Source of the DNA: Sedimenticola selenatireducens DSM 17993
GTDB taxonomy: Bacteria; Pseudomonadota; Gammaproteobacteria; Chromatiales; Chromatiaceae
Reading direction: 5' to 3'
Assembly: GCF_000428045.1 (NCBI RefSeq)
Contig: NZ_ATZE01000001.1
Location: forward strand, 248,265-312,264
DNA length: 64,000 nt
The notes under the pieces are model-generated. The model ran no database searches. It was not told the origin of the DNA and worked only from the letters and a program-made list of their open reading frames with translations. This document shows, in pieces, positions 1-9,195 of this stretch. Both the position numbers and the translations under genes were made by a program. Every line of letters begins with the position of its first letter. The stretch's first letter is position 1.

Positions 1-54
1 CATTCAGTCAGAGGCGGTGACCATTAGAATCTGTCGCAAGATATTCGGAGAAAG

Positions 55-582
55 ATGATGAGTAAATCAAAGAGAATCAGGAGATCGAGCCCCACCAATC
101 AGCAAGGCACCAGAAGAAATCTGTTTGGTCAGTCACAAAAGGTGATTATTGGAACAGTATCAATTGTTTTGATCGGCGTGCTTGTTTGGTTGCCAAAGGA
201 AAACCAGGCTGGTTTTCCTGAAGTTACAGTATACAAATCGCCGACCTGTGGCTGTTGTGGGAAATGGATTGACCACATGAAGGAAAAAGGATTCAAAGTG
301 ATAACCCACAATCGACAGGACATGAATCAGATCAAACAGGAGTATGGAGTGGACTACAAGCTGAGGTCTTGTCACACCGCGGTAGTCGAAGATTATGTGT
401 TGGAAGGACACATTCCTGCTGAGGATATAAGGCGGCTACTGAAAGAACGTCCAGCAGTAGACGGGCTTGCGGTACCGGGCATGCCAGCCGGGTCTCCGGG
501 GATGGAGAGCAAGAATGAGGACCTGTATGAAGTTATTGCTTTTGCAAAAGGGAAGAAGAACGCCATCTATGAAAGACACTAA
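55..582 (+). CDS. DUF411 family membrane-anchored metal-binding protein
   Basis: The 175-residue protein has a basic N-terminus, one membrane segment at about residues 30-46 and then a DUF411 domain outside the membrane. The family's Cys motif is intact (SPTCGCC, Cys65, Cys67 and Cys68). DUF411 proteins are typically found with copper resistance genes and are thought to bind metal or transfer it in the periplasm. The ATG at 55 follows a GGAG ribosome site at 47-50. It heads a run of thiol-redox and cytochrome c genes on the same strand. The family assignment is firm; the role in copper handling is inferred from family and context. Confidence 0.85.
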   Translation: MMSKSKRIRRSSPTNQQGTRRNLFGQSQKVIIGTVSIVLIGVLVWLPKENQAGFPEVTVYKSPTCGCCGKWIDHMKEKGFKVITHNRQDMNQIKQEYGVDYKLRSCHTAVVEDYVLEGHIPAEDIRRLLKERPAVDGLAVPGMPAGSPGMESKNEDLYEVIAFAKGKKNAIYERH

Positions 583-642
583 GTAAAGATGGGCTCTAAT
601 TGAATAGATTCAGGAATGCTCGGATGACCACATGAGTGTGAT

Positions 643-1254
643 ATGCCATCAATGAACAGAGTGTTACTACCGCTGATTATAGCCGTAGCATCCCTTTTAG
701 CAGGGACAATGATCTGGTATCAGTTTTCGGACGCTCAAGAATCCGGTGAAGTAAAAGAGACGGAAATCGCAATCGAAAATATTGGCCCGTTGCGCAGGAT
801 AAGCCCTCCGCGCCCGCTACCTGAATTTCGTTTTATCGACAGTTCGGGAGTGGAACACACATTGAGAGACTTCAGCGGTAAGACGCTTCTGGTCAATATT
901 TGGGCAACCTGGTGCCCCCCTTGCCGGGAGGAGATGCCGTCTCTGGATCGCTTGAGCTCCAGGTTGGGCGGGAAAGATTTCGCTGTTGTTGCAATTTCAA
1001 CTGACCTGAATGGAATCTCTGTCGTTCAAGACTTCTTTCAACAAATCGGTATCAACTCTCTGGAGACATATATTGATTATAACGGTGAAACTGAGAACGC
1101 ATTGAAAGTGCCTGGGCTGCCGACGACGATACTTGTTGATACGAAGGGTAATTCAATCGGCGTCAAGGTGGGGCCAATGCAGTGGGATAGCGAGCCTGTT
1201 GTCGCAGTGATAAACGCTCAGATTGCATCTGAAGATAGATTGGAAAGCAAGTAG
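643..1254 (+). CDS. TlpA/ResA-like membrane-anchored thioredoxin-fold protein
   Basis: This 203-residue protein has an N-terminal membrane anchor (about residues 7-27) and a periplasmic thioredoxin fold with the active site WCPPC (Cys91, Cys94) and a cis-Pro loop near GLPTT. Such proteins reduce disulfides in the periplasm, for example in apocytochrome c or copper-site proteins. It ends 2 bp before a cytochrome c gene and lies upstream of ccmF. The dsbE/ccmG gene normally found between ccmF and ccmH is missing here, so this protein may take that role. That substitution is inference. Confidence 0.85.
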   Translation: MPSMNRVLLPLIIAVASLLAGTMIWYQFSDAQESGEVKETEIAIENIGPLRRISPPRPLPEFRFIDSSGVEHTLRDFSGKTLLVNIWATWCPPCREEMPSLDRLSSRLGGKDFAVVAISTDLNGISVVQDFFQQIGINSLETYIDYNGETENALKVPGLPTTILVDTKGNSIGVKVGPMQWDSEPVVAVINAQIASEDRLESK

Positions 1255-1256
1255 AG

Positions 1257-1733
1257 ATGAATCCCTTCGACAGAAAAAACTTCAATTACTTAACCAGGCG
1301 AGCACACAGCTTACAGGATAGAGCGTTAGACAGGTTTAGCGGAAGAAGGAACTTGGTTATTGCCATGACAATTCCGATATTGCTGACTGCCTGTGACGTG
1401 CCCGGACCGGAAGCCAGACGACAGGCATTGCATCTCCCTCCGCCAGGTTTTAAGGGTATTGTAGAAAAAGGCATTGAGCCGTTTGAGAAGTATTGCATGG
1501 TATGTCACGGCGTAAAGGGAAGGGGAACTGATCAGGGTCCACCGCTGATTGATCGTGTTTATCGTCCGGATCATCATGCCGATCTTAGTTTTCATATCGC
1601 GGTGCGCGACGGAGTGAAGTCTCATCATTGGAGGCATGGCGATATGCAGCCTATCCCGCTGATTACACCGGAAGAGACGGAGCATATTGTCGCTTATATA
1701 CGCGAGGAGCAGAGACGAGTGGGAATAGAGTAG
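1257..1733 (+). CDS. Cytochrome c, probable lipoprotein, HHW/GDM subtype
   Basis: A monohaem cytochrome c of 158 residues. The haem motif is CMVCH (Cys80, Cys83, His84). The N-terminus has a hydrophobic stretch and a lipobox (LLTAC, Cys46), though it is preceded by an unusually long 35-residue basic leader, so the true start may lie downstream. The C-terminal half carries a GPPLI motif, paired His residues (DHH, SHHW) and HGDM; the Met is the likely distal haem ligand. A clear paralogue lies at 33510-33941 with the same order of motifs. The gene starts 2 bp after the TlpA-like gene and belongs to the same transcription unit. Confidence 0.85.
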   Translation: MNPFDRKNFNYLTRRAHSLQDRALDRFSGRRNLVIAMTIPILLTACDVPGPEARRQALHLPPPGFKGIVEKGIEPFEKYCMVCHGVKGRGTDQGPPLIDRVYRPDHHADLSFHIAVRDGVKSHHWRHGDMQPIPLITPEETEHIVAYIREEQRRVGIE

Positions 1734-1781
1734 ATATATCTTTGATCTGAATTGCTGATATGAGTTAACAGGACGAAAAAT

Positions 1782-3761
1782 ATGATACCAGAAATCGGAC
1801 ATGTGGCACTGATCCTGGCGTTGGGTATGGCCATAATACAGGCTGTGTTCCCGGTCATCGGTGCGCATCGTGGGATTCATTCATGGATCGCGCTGGCGCG
1901 GCCGGTTGCCCGTGCTCAGCTGCTGTTCATGCTGATCTCCTATGGCTGCCTTACCTACGCCTTCCTCACCAACGACTTTTCGGTGCGCTATGTAGCGACC
2001 AATTCCAACACTGCGCTGCCAACCCTCTACCTGGTTTCCGGCGTCTGGGGTGCGCATGAGGGATCGCTGCTGCTTTGGGCTTTAATCCTATCGCTGTGGA
2101 CCGGTGCGGTTACGCTGTTCAGCCGCAGCGTGCCGGCAGCAATGCTGGCCAGAGTGGTGGGCGTAATGGGCATGGTGAGCATTGGTTTCATACTGTTCAT
2201 GCTGTTGACTTCTAATCCATTTGATCGGTTGATCAATGTGCCGGCGGAGGGTAGGGATCTCAATCCATTGCTGCAGGACGTGGGGCTGGCGATCCATCCG
2301 CCCATGCTGTACATGGGATATGTTGGCTTTTCGGTAGCTTTTGCATTTGCCATTGCTGCCATGCTGGGCGGGCGTCTGGACGCGGCCTGGGCGCGTTGGT
2401 CGCGGCCGTGGACCAATATTGCATGGGTGTTTCTGACCTTGGGAATCATGCTCGGCAGCTGGTGGGCTTATTACGAACTGGGCTGGGGCGGCTGGTGGTT
2501 TTGGGACCCGGTCGAGAACGCTTCGTTCATGCCCTGGCTGATAGGTACCGCACTGATTCACTCACTTGCGGTAACCGAGAAGCGCGGTGCGTTCAAGGCG
2601 TGGACCGTACTACTGGCGATATTCGCGTTTTCACTCAGTCTGCTGGGTACGTTTCTGGTCCGCTCCGGTGTGCTGACATCTGTCCATGCTTTTGCCACCG
2701 ATCCCGGCCGCGGCATATTCATCCTGTTGTTCCTGGGTGTGGTGATCGGCGGTTCGCTGCTGCTCTACTCCTGGCGCGCCTCGCAGATCCGCAGCAGTGT
2801 CAAGTTCAGTATGATCTCGCGTGAGACCGGGCTTTTGATGAACAACGTGTTTCTGGTGGTGGCCTGCGCCAGTGTGCTGCTGGGGACGCTTTACCCCCTG
2901 GTGCTGGACGCGCTGGGTGTGGGTAAGATTTCGGTGGGTCCACCCTATTTCAACAGCGTCTTCATTCCATTGACCATACCGCTGGCGATCTTTGTCGGTG
3001 TTGGTGCATTGACCCGCTGGAAAGAGGATTCCGCTGCACGGCTGGCTGGAAAACTGACATTTACTTTAATAGCCAGTCTGGCCGTGGGTTTTGGTCTGAC
3101 GCTGTTGCTGGCACCGTAATTCAACTGGGGTGCCGCGCTTGGCCTGGTGCTGGCTATCTGGGTTGCGCTCACGACGATTCTCTGGCTGGTCGACCGTGCC
3201 GGTGGCCGGCGCAGCTTCTGGCAAATGCTGGTTACCCTGCCGCGCGGCGGCTGGGGCATGATGTTCGGCCATATGGGTCTGGCGGTCTTCATCGTCGGTA
3301 TCACGCTGACCTCGATCTACAGCACCGAGAAGGACGTTCGGCTGGATCCTGGTCAGAGCTACAGCCTGGGGGGTTACGATTTTCTGTTCAAGGGTGCCGA
3401 ACGGGTTAGGGGACCCAACTATACAGCGCATGAGGCAGTAGTCGAAGTGAGCCGGGACGGCGCTCCGGTAGCGGTGCTGCGTCCGCAAAAGCGCAACTAC
3501 CAGAGCGGCCAGCCAATGACCGAGGCGGGTATAGATGCCGGACTGACGCGCGATCTGTTCGTTGCGTTGGGAGAACCCTTAGGTAGTCAGGGCGCATGGA
3601 GCCTGCGCATCTACCATAAGCCGTTCATCCGCTGGATCTGGCTGGGTTTCATCTTTATGGCGATAGGAGGCACTCTGGCGGCCAGCGACAGACGCTACTT
3701 TCAGCTTGTTCGAAAGGCGCGGGCGGTGGCGGCTAAACAAGCAACGGTGGGCGCTGCATGA
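1782..3761 (+). pseudogene. ccmF: ccmF (cytochrome c haem lyase subunit) interrupted by an in-frame TAA
   Basis: CcmF moves haem from CcmE to apocytochrome c at the outer face of the membrane. The reading frame from 1782 codes for a multi-spanning protein with the family tryptophan-rich motif (WGGWWFWDPVEN, residues 235-246). A TAA at 3117-3119 stops it at 445 residues. The same frame then continues without a shift to 3761 with typical CcmF C-terminal sequence. Together the parts would make about 659 residues, normal for the family. The downstream part has only a possible GTG start at 3147. It is either a single nonsense mutation, a sequence error or a genuinely split CcmF. ccmH and ccmI follow; ccmA-E and dsbE are not here. 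Confidence 0.85.
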
Positions 3762-3841
3762 AAGCTTGTCTTCAAGTTTCGCTCGGCGTCGGACAGACCT
3801 TCAGTTATAAACTGTTGATACAGGGGTTGGAGAATAGCTGA
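3758..3841 (+). CDS. 27-codon ORF bridging ccmF and ccmH (possible ccmG remnant)
   Basis: The ATG at 3758 overlaps the ccmF stop codon (ATGA) and the TGA at 3839-3841 overlaps the ccmH start (TGATG). This small frame therefore fits exactly between the two genes, the place usually held by dsbE/ccmG. The peptide begins MKACLQVSLG and shows no recognisable domain. It could be what remains after an in-frame deletion of ccmG, a coupling peptide that keeps ribosomes moving from ccmF to ccmH, or chance. I cannot tell which. Confidence 0.3.
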   Translation: MKACLQVSLGVGQTFSYKLLIQGLENS

Positions 3842-4296
3842 TGAAGCGGCCGTTCTGGATATTCATATTGCTCTTTCCACTGATCGCAATGGCCAGGGTT
3901 GAGGTTTATCAGTTCGACGACCCTGCACAGGAGGCGCGCTACAAGCAGCTGATCGAAGAGCTGCGCTGCCTGGTGTGCCAGAATCAGAACCTGGCGGATT
4001 CCAATGCGGAGTTGGCGCAGGATATGCGGCGTATCGCCTATGAGATGATTGGCCGTGGTGAATCCGATGAACAGGTAATTGCATTCATGGTGCAGCGTTA
4101 CGGTGAGTTCGTGCTCTATCGGCCGCCATTTCAGAGATCGACCGCAATGCTCTGGGTAGGACCTTTCATTATTCTGGGTGCAGCGGTATTGGTACTTCTT
4201 CTAATCATCCGGCGCCGTGCTGCAGAGAAGAGCGCTCCTCTGACAGCGGAAGATCACGAACGCGCCCGGCAACTTCTCGACGATTACAAGACATGA
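3841..4296 (+). CDS. ccmH: Cytochrome c maturation protein CcmH (CcmL type)
   Basis: A 151-residue protein with a signal peptide (residues 1-18), the family motif LRCLVCQNQN (Cys43, Cys46) and one membrane segment near the C-terminus (about 104-123). CcmH keeps the apocytochrome CXXCH cysteines reduced and passes the substrate to CcmF. It overlaps the small upstream frame by 1 bp and overlaps ccmI downstream by 4 bp (ATGATG region), so translation is probably coupled. Confidence 0.93.
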   Translation: MKRPFWIFILLFPLIAMARVEVYQFDDPAQEARYKQLIEELRCLVCQNQNLADSNAELAQDMRRIAYEMIGRGESDEQVIAFMVQRYGEFVLYRPPFQRSTAMLWVGPFIILGAAVLVLLLIIRRRAAEKSAPLTAEDHERARQLLDDYKT

Positions 4297-5552
4297 TGCT
4301 TTTCTGGACAATCACGGCGGCCATGATTGTGGCTGCCCTGTTACTGCTTGCGCCGGCGCTGCTGCGCAATAGGCATTCGGATTCACTTGATCGGGACCAG
4401 CAGAATGTGGTCATCGCCCGGGAACGGCTGGCGGAGCTGCAGGCCGAGCGGGACCAGGATATTCTCGATCAGGCTCAGTTCGAACAGGCAAAAAGCGAGC
4501 TGGAGTTGTCGCTGCTGCAGGATCTCGATCAGAAGGGAGATGAGTCGGTTAGTGCCAAGACTGAAAAAAGCGGACGACTGGCGCTGGGAATAGTAGCGGT
4601 ATTCGTGCCGGTGCTTACACTGGGGCTCTACTCCTATCTGGGAACACAGGACATGGTGGAGCCGAGAAACCCCGCGCTGGCCGAAGCTCTCGCAAGCGGG
4701 GGAGAGCTGCCCTCGGTGGAGCAGATGATCGGCGCGCTGGTGGAACGCCTCAAGCAGAATCCGGACGACGCCCAGGGTTGGTACCTGCTTGGGCGCACCA
4801 ATATGGCACTGAAGGATTTTGCCACTGCGGCCACGGCATTTGAAAAGGTGCAGCAACTGGTGGGTGATGAGCCTTCGGTGTTGCTCGCCTGGGCCGACGC
4901 GCTGGCCATGAGCGAGGAGGGGAATATGCTTGGCAAGCCGGCCGAATTGATCCGCAAGGCGGTCGAACTGGTGCCGGAGGATACCACCGCCCTGTGGCTT
5001 GCGGGTATGGTCGAGGAGCAGGCGGAAAACTATGCGCTGGCAATCTCCTACTGGGAACGGCTGGCGCCGCAACTGCAGGACGATCCGCAGGCGAGCATGC
5101 GAATTGCAACGCTGATAAACCAGGCCAGGGAGAAGGGCGGGATGAGCGTTCCGCCAGTTACGGCGGTTGCGCCCGTACCCGGCATGGAGAAAGTGGCGGT
5201 AGCGGGCAAAAGTGTTACCGTCCGGGTGAGCCTGTCACCCGAACTGAGTAGTCAAGTGAGTCCCGATGAGGCGCTGTTTATCTACGCCCGGGCCATGCAG
5301 GGTCCCAAGATGCCGCTGGCTGCGGCACGTCGACAGGTGAAAGAGCTGCCGCTGAAACTGACGCTGGACGATACCGGTGCAATGATGCCGGCGATGAAAA
5401 TCTCCAATTTCGAGCAGGTGGTGGTGGGTGCCCGGGTTTCCCGCTCCGGCGGTGCAATAGCGCAGAGCGGCGATCTCAGGGGGGAAGTTGTAGCGGTTAC
5501 TGTGGGAGCGGAGCCGGTTGTCGACATAGTCATCGACAAAGTTGTGCCTTGA
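4293..5552 (+). CDS. ccmI: Cytochrome c maturation TPR protein CcmI (CcmH/NrfG C-terminal type)
   Basis: The 419-residue protein has an N-terminal pair of membrane segments (about residues 4-22 and 96-115) around a cytoplasmic coiled-coil rich in Glu and Gln. A periplasmic TPR region (about 135-280) and a C-terminal beta domain follow. CcmI-type proteins act as chaperones that hold apocytochrome c for the CcmF/CcmH haem lyase. The start overlaps the ccmH stop. As ccmABCDE is not nearby, this looks like a partial, possibly dedicated haem lyase set for the cytochromes on either side. Confidence 0.9.
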   Translation: MMLFWTITAAMIVAALLLLAPALLRNRHSDSLDRDQQNVVIARERLAELQAERDQDILDQAQFEQAKSELELSLLQDLDQKGDESVSAKTEKSGRLALGIVAVFVPVLTLGLYSYLGTQDMVEPRNPALAEALASGGELPSVEQMIGALVERLKQNPDDAQGWYLLGRTNMALKDFATAATAFEKVQQLVGDEPSVLLAWADALAMSEEGNMLGKPAELIRKAVELVPEDTTALWLAGMVEEQAENYALAISYWERLAPQLQDDPQASMRIATLINQAREKGGMSVPPVTAVAPVPGMEKVAVAGKSVTVRVSLSPELSSQVSPDEALFIYARAMQGPKMPLAAARRQVKELPLKLTLDDTGAMMPAMKISNFEQVVVGARVSRSGGAIAQSGDLRGEVVAVTVGAEPVVDIVIDKVVP

Positions 5553-5611
5553 ATCGTTCGTGCAGACGGCCTCCCCAATGAGAGCCTGGTAACTATTCTG
5601 AAACCACTCGA

Positions 5612-6109
5612 ATGATTCCAGCCATGAGAAATGCACGAACCCGCTATCTTCTGTTCTTTTTATTCAGTTCATTGCTGCCTGCATCCGCAAGGTTGGAGAT
5701 TAGGATCAGCACGGCCGATCGCTGGTATACCAAGGCCCAGGTAGACCAGGGAAAAGCGCTGTTCGCTATACACTGTGCAGAGTGTCATGGAAAAAGCGGA
5801 GAATCGATTCCGCTTTGGAATCGACCTGGTCCCGATGGCAACTACCCTCCGCCTCCCCTAAATGGTACGGGACATACTTGGCATCACGAACTTTCGTTGC
5901 TTCGCAGAATCATTCACGAAGGTGGTATGAAAACAGGGGGAAGGATGCCGGCCTTTTCTGAAATACTTTTCAGTGAAGAGATTGATTCTCTTATCGCAGG
6001 TTTTCAATCACTTTGGTCTGATGATATTTACCGCAAGTGGAATGGATCGGTATATAACAGGATTAGACAACCAGAAAATATCCAGGATCTGCTCAGAGAG
6101 TTGGAATAG
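5612..6109 (+). CDS. Periplasmic cytochrome c, WHH/LWSD subtype
   Basis: A monohaem cytochrome c of 165 residues with a signal peptide and the haem motif CAECH (Cys55, Cys58, His59). An alternative start at 5624 would give a more standard signal peptide. Downstream features are LNGTGHTWHH, a Met in GRMPAF as likely distal ligand, and SLWSDDI near the end. A paralogue with the same pattern lies at 32111-32524. It closes the first cytochrome/maturation block 59 bp after ccmI. Confidence 0.85.
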   Translation: MIPAMRNARTRYLLFFLFSSLLPASARLEIRISTADRWYTKAQVDQGKALFAIHCAECHGKSGESIPLWNRPGPDGNYPPPPLNGTGHTWHHELSLLRRIIHEGGMKTGGRMPAFSEILFSEEIDSLIAGFQSLWSDDIYRKWNGSVYNRIRQPENIQDLLRELE

Positions 6110-6424
6110 CCTCTTTGGATTTGTAAGAAAACGCCAGCATTTGTGTCAAAAGCGTCGTTGCGTGCGAACTGTCGTGCCCATCATTGTTTATACCACTTCG
6201 AACTATCAAGCCTCTCGTCAGCACCGGAAGTTGGGTTGCTGAATTCAAGAAATTCAAAATCAAGAAAAATGAATCATTATCAATAATAATCATTTTACAT
6301 GATATGTACGGTTCTCCAGTATAAGAAGAAATTCCGTTGATGTATTCGCGTTAAGCAGTAAGGCATCCCTATTGACAACCCGAAGCTGTCATTCCGGATT
6401 GGACCAGAAACCTTGGAGTCAACC
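6110..6424 (+). other. Intergenic region upstream of the sirohaem reductase
   Basis: This 315-bp gap is AT-rich in its second half. A TTGACA-like hexamer lies at 6373-6378 without a convincing -10 partner. I see no gene, no clear operator and no T-tailed hairpin. Confidence 0.4.
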
Positions 6425-8470
6425 ATGAACTCACTCATAGACGAAGCGGATTTTGACGACTATGAAAGACACTTACGGGCCTTCAATAGGGGGGAGTTGG
6501 ATCCACACAGATTTGTCGGAATTCGCCTCAATCTGGGGGTATATGCCCAGCGTCAGGAAGGGATGTGTATGGTCCGGGCAAAGCTTCCGGGAGGCCGACT
6601 GAGTCCGCACCAGCTGCGCGGTTTTGCATCAGCGGTGCGGAGATATTCCGGTACCGATAGTGTTCACATCACTACACGCCAAGATATCCAATTCCACTAC
6701 ATTCCACTGGAGAAGACGGCACGGCTGCAGCGGCACCTGGGTGCTTACGGCATCGCCACCCGCGAAGCGGGAGGCAACACGGTTCGCAATATCACCGGCT
6801 GTCCACTCTCCGGCGCCTGCCCCGCTGAACGGGTCGATATCAACCCTTACATCGACAGAGTAGCCAGTCACTTCGTGCGCCATCCTTTGACTGCAGCACT
6901 GCCGCGCAAGATTAAGTTCAGCTTCTCCGGTTGTGAAAGCGACTGCGCCAATGGTTTGGTGCATGATCTCGGTGTGATTGCGACCCAGAAAAACGGTCAT
7001 CCGGGATTCCGTCTGCTGGTTGGAGGCGGTCTTGGCGGCCGTCCCAAAGAGGCGATCGTTGCACTGCCGTTCGTACACGAGGCCGAACTGATTCCCGCCA
7101 TTGAGGCAGTCCTCTCGGTGCACGACAAATACTCAGACCGAAAACGCAAGATGCGTTCACGTATCAAGTTCCTGGTCGACCGCTTCGGTGAAGCGCTGTT
7201 TCGGGAAAAGATTGAAAAGGAGTTTGAACGGACACTGGGTGCGTATACACCAGCAAATTCCACATTGACCCGGTGGCGCAATCCTGAAGCAGACTCGATC
7301 AGATTCAAGCCACAACTGCGTGCTCCTTCCAGCCAGCATCAGAAGAATCTGAACACGCTGCCGGTGACGGTGCCCAACGGTCAGCTGACTGTTCGCCAAT
7401 TGCAATGCATTGCGCGGTTGATGCAGGTCGAGGGATTGACAGAAATACGTACGACGCAGGATCAGAACATCACCTTTTTCCATGTACCTAAGGATCGCCT
7501 TGGAGCAGTAAGCATTGCTTTGGAAGCGATGGGACTGGCGCTACCACGCAGCGGGGATCGGGTGGTCTCCTGCCCGGGCACCGCCACCTGCCCTCTGGGT
7601 ATCACCGCGTCGCGTCGTATCGCACCTCGTCTCAACGGCGGAACGGGTGACCTGACAGTGCGTATCAATGGCTGTCAGAACGGTTGCGCCAATGCGGCCA
7701 TCTCCGACATAGGCCTCTACGGCAAGGGTCGTCGCCATCACGGCAGGCTGGTACCCAGCTATGGCCTGCAGCTGGGCGGCAATGGCAGTGAAGGGGGCGG
7801 CATCGGTATCAATGGGCCGGATATTCCTGCCATAAGGGTACCGACAGCCGTTAAGCTGTTGCACGACAGCTATCAGGATAACCGACAGGTGGATGAAACC
7901 TTTTCTGACTGGGTGCGGCGTGAAGGGCGGCAATATTTTGATGGATTACTCGCACACCTGACTCAAGTCGGATCGACAGAGCTTGTCTTCCTGACCCGCG
8001 ATCACGGGGACAGCACGCTTTTCAAGGTGGAGTCTCAAGGTGTGGGCGAGTGCGCCGGCGCTACTGCGCCGCCAGCCGAAAAGCTGCTGCTCGATGCGCG
8101 CTACGAAGGGGAGCTGGCAATTGCTTTCGAAGCTAAGAATAAGCAAGCCGATGCGGGTGAATGCCTGTCAAACCAGCTTCTGTTCAGTGGGCGCGCGCTG
8201 CTCGAACTGGTCGACAGTAACCGGGATGTCAGTGGATTTCGTGAGTTGATTCCAGCACTGAATGAGCACTATGGTGTGCAACAGGAAGCGATCGCACGGC
8301 TGATAAAAATCAGCGCTGAACTGTCTTCATTCGGTGAGAGCCTGGACGAACTGCAGTTGCCCCAACTGATTGAAAAGGTTTCTGACTGGTCGGACTGGGC
8401 TGCAGAGCAGATCATGGCAGTGCATGATCAGCCTGCGCCCGCTGCCGTGTCAGCGGCGGCCCAGCATTGA
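6425..8470 (+). CDS. Sirohaem [4Fe-4S] nitrite/sulfite reductase with two Cys quartets
   Basis: The protein (681 residues from the ATG at 6425, chosen for GGAG at 6415-6418) is a two-lobed NiR/SiR haemoprotein. The lobes are internal repeats: each has a ferredoxin-like half-domain followed by a sirohaem/4Fe-4S domain. The C-terminal lobe has the canonical C-X5-C (Cys383, Cys389) and C-X3-C (Cys417, Cys421). The N-terminal lobe also has a full quartet (Cys126, Cys132, Cys170, Cys174), and its SGC-X3-C segment fits the family signature. A C-terminal helical extension of about 170 residues follows. The likely reaction is six-electron reduction of sulfite or nitrite; which substrate cannot be told. 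No flavoprotein partner is adjacent. Confidence 0.85.
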   Translation: MNSLIDEADFDDYERHLRAFNRGELDPHRFVGIRLNLGVYAQRQEGMCMVRAKLPGGRLSPHQLRGFASAVRRYSGTDSVHITTRQDIQFHYIPLEKTARLQRHLGAYGIATREAGGNTVRNITGCPLSGACPAERVDINPYIDRVASHFVRHPLTAALPRKIKFSFSGCESDCANGLVHDLGVIATQKNGHPGFRLLVGGGLGGRPKEAIVALPFVHEAELIPAIEAVLSVHDKYSDRKRKMRSRIKFLVDRFGEALFREKIEKEFERTLGAYTPANSTLTRWRNPEADSIRFKPQLRAPSSQHQKNLNTLPVTVPNGQLTVRQLQCIARLMQVEGLTEIRTTQDQNITFFHVPKDRLGAVSIALEAMGLALPRSGDRVVSCPGTATCPLGITASRRIAPRLNGGTGDLTVRINGCQNGCANAAISDIGLYGKGRRHHGRLVPSYGLQLGGNGSEGGGIGINGPDIPAIRVPTAVKLLHDSYQDNRQVDETFSDWVRREGRQYFDGLLAHLTQVGSTELVFLTRDHGDSTLFKVESQGVGECAGATAPPAEKLLLDARYEGELAIAFEAKNKQADAGECLSNQLLFSGRALLELVDSNRDVSGFRELIPALNEHYGVQQEAIARLIKISAELSSFGESLDELQLPQLIEKVSDWSDWAAEQIMAVHDQPAPAAVSAAAQH

Positions 8471-8547
8471 TGTGCGACGGGTCAGCTACCAGGGTTAGTG
8501 ATGGGCAGTTAGCAGAATATTGATAATTTGATAATAAAGTGGCCTCC

Positions 8548-8892
8548 CTATGCCTTAAACGATCCTGATTGTGGCAATTTGACAGGAGAAGAATCTGCAC
8601 TTCCATTGACCTCGCCAGATGTTTGAGCTTCTTCATTTTCAGTTGTACAACAAGAGTGGCTTTGGCTATTTTCATGGCCATCTCGATGCATCATGTACAT
8701 CATGCCCACCATACCAATAGGGCAAACCAGTAAAAGGAAGGTTTCAAGCGAAGGTGCGCTGATACCTATCGTGGCAATTGCGAGAAGACCCACAATTGGT
8801 ATGCCACAGCAAAGAACCATCATCCACATATGCTTGGTATGAAACTGGTTTTGCTTGTTCTTGTCACCAGGGACGGAATTTTTCGATGTCAT
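8548..8892 (-). CDS. Small two-helix membrane protein with His/Cys-rich tail
   Basis: A 114-residue protein read from the ATG at 8892, which has a GTGAG-like ribosome site; an upstream in-frame start at 8922 has none. It has two membrane segments (roughly HMWMMVLCCGIPIVGLLAI and FLLLVCPIGMVGMMYMM). A tail follows with a His- and Cys-rich stretch (HRDGHENSQSHSCC). It resembles the small DUF2933-like proteins of metal resistance islands, but I cannot fix the family. A MerR-type promoter lies about 90 bp upstream on the same strand, which supports metal-induced expression. Confidence 0.6.
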   Translation of the reverse strand: MTSKNSVPGDKNKQNQFHTKHMWMMVLCCGIPIVGLLAIATIGISAPSLETFLLLVCPIGMVGMMYMMHRDGHENSQSHSCCTTENEEAQTSGEVNGSADSSPVKLPQSGSFKA

Positions 8893-8980
8893 CGGATATG
8901 TCTCACTATTATCGCCACACAATTAAATTAACTGCGCTACCTACGCCAGTAGTTCTGTATGAATCTCGACATGTTTCAAC

Positions 8981-9012
8981 ATGATAAAACCTATGTGCTA
9001 CACATAGGTCAA
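8981..9012 (-). promoter_or_regulatory. MerR/CueR-type promoter-operator (minus strand)
   Basis: On the minus strand, TTGACC (9012-9007) and TATCAT (8986-8981) are 20 bp apart, the long spacing typical of MerR-controlled promoters. The spacer holds a perfect 9-bp inverted repeat, ACCTATGTG / CACATAGGT (8989-9009, 3-bp centre). It points toward the membrane protein gene at 8548-8892. The same arms, with one change, recur at 26759-26779, next to the MerR gene at 27338. Confidence 0.8.
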
Positions 9013-9195
9013 GAATCCTTTATATGTAAATGCGCTCAAAATAATCGGGCTGACCGACAGCATCGGAACGACAAACCACCGACTGGTGGTCTATCGTTAC
9101 CGGCTGTCAGGTCCTGGGTCCTACTTATGATCGGTAGTTTCGTGAATGACATCGGGTGCATTGCCCATGTTGCCAGACTACCGTGACGAACCAAA

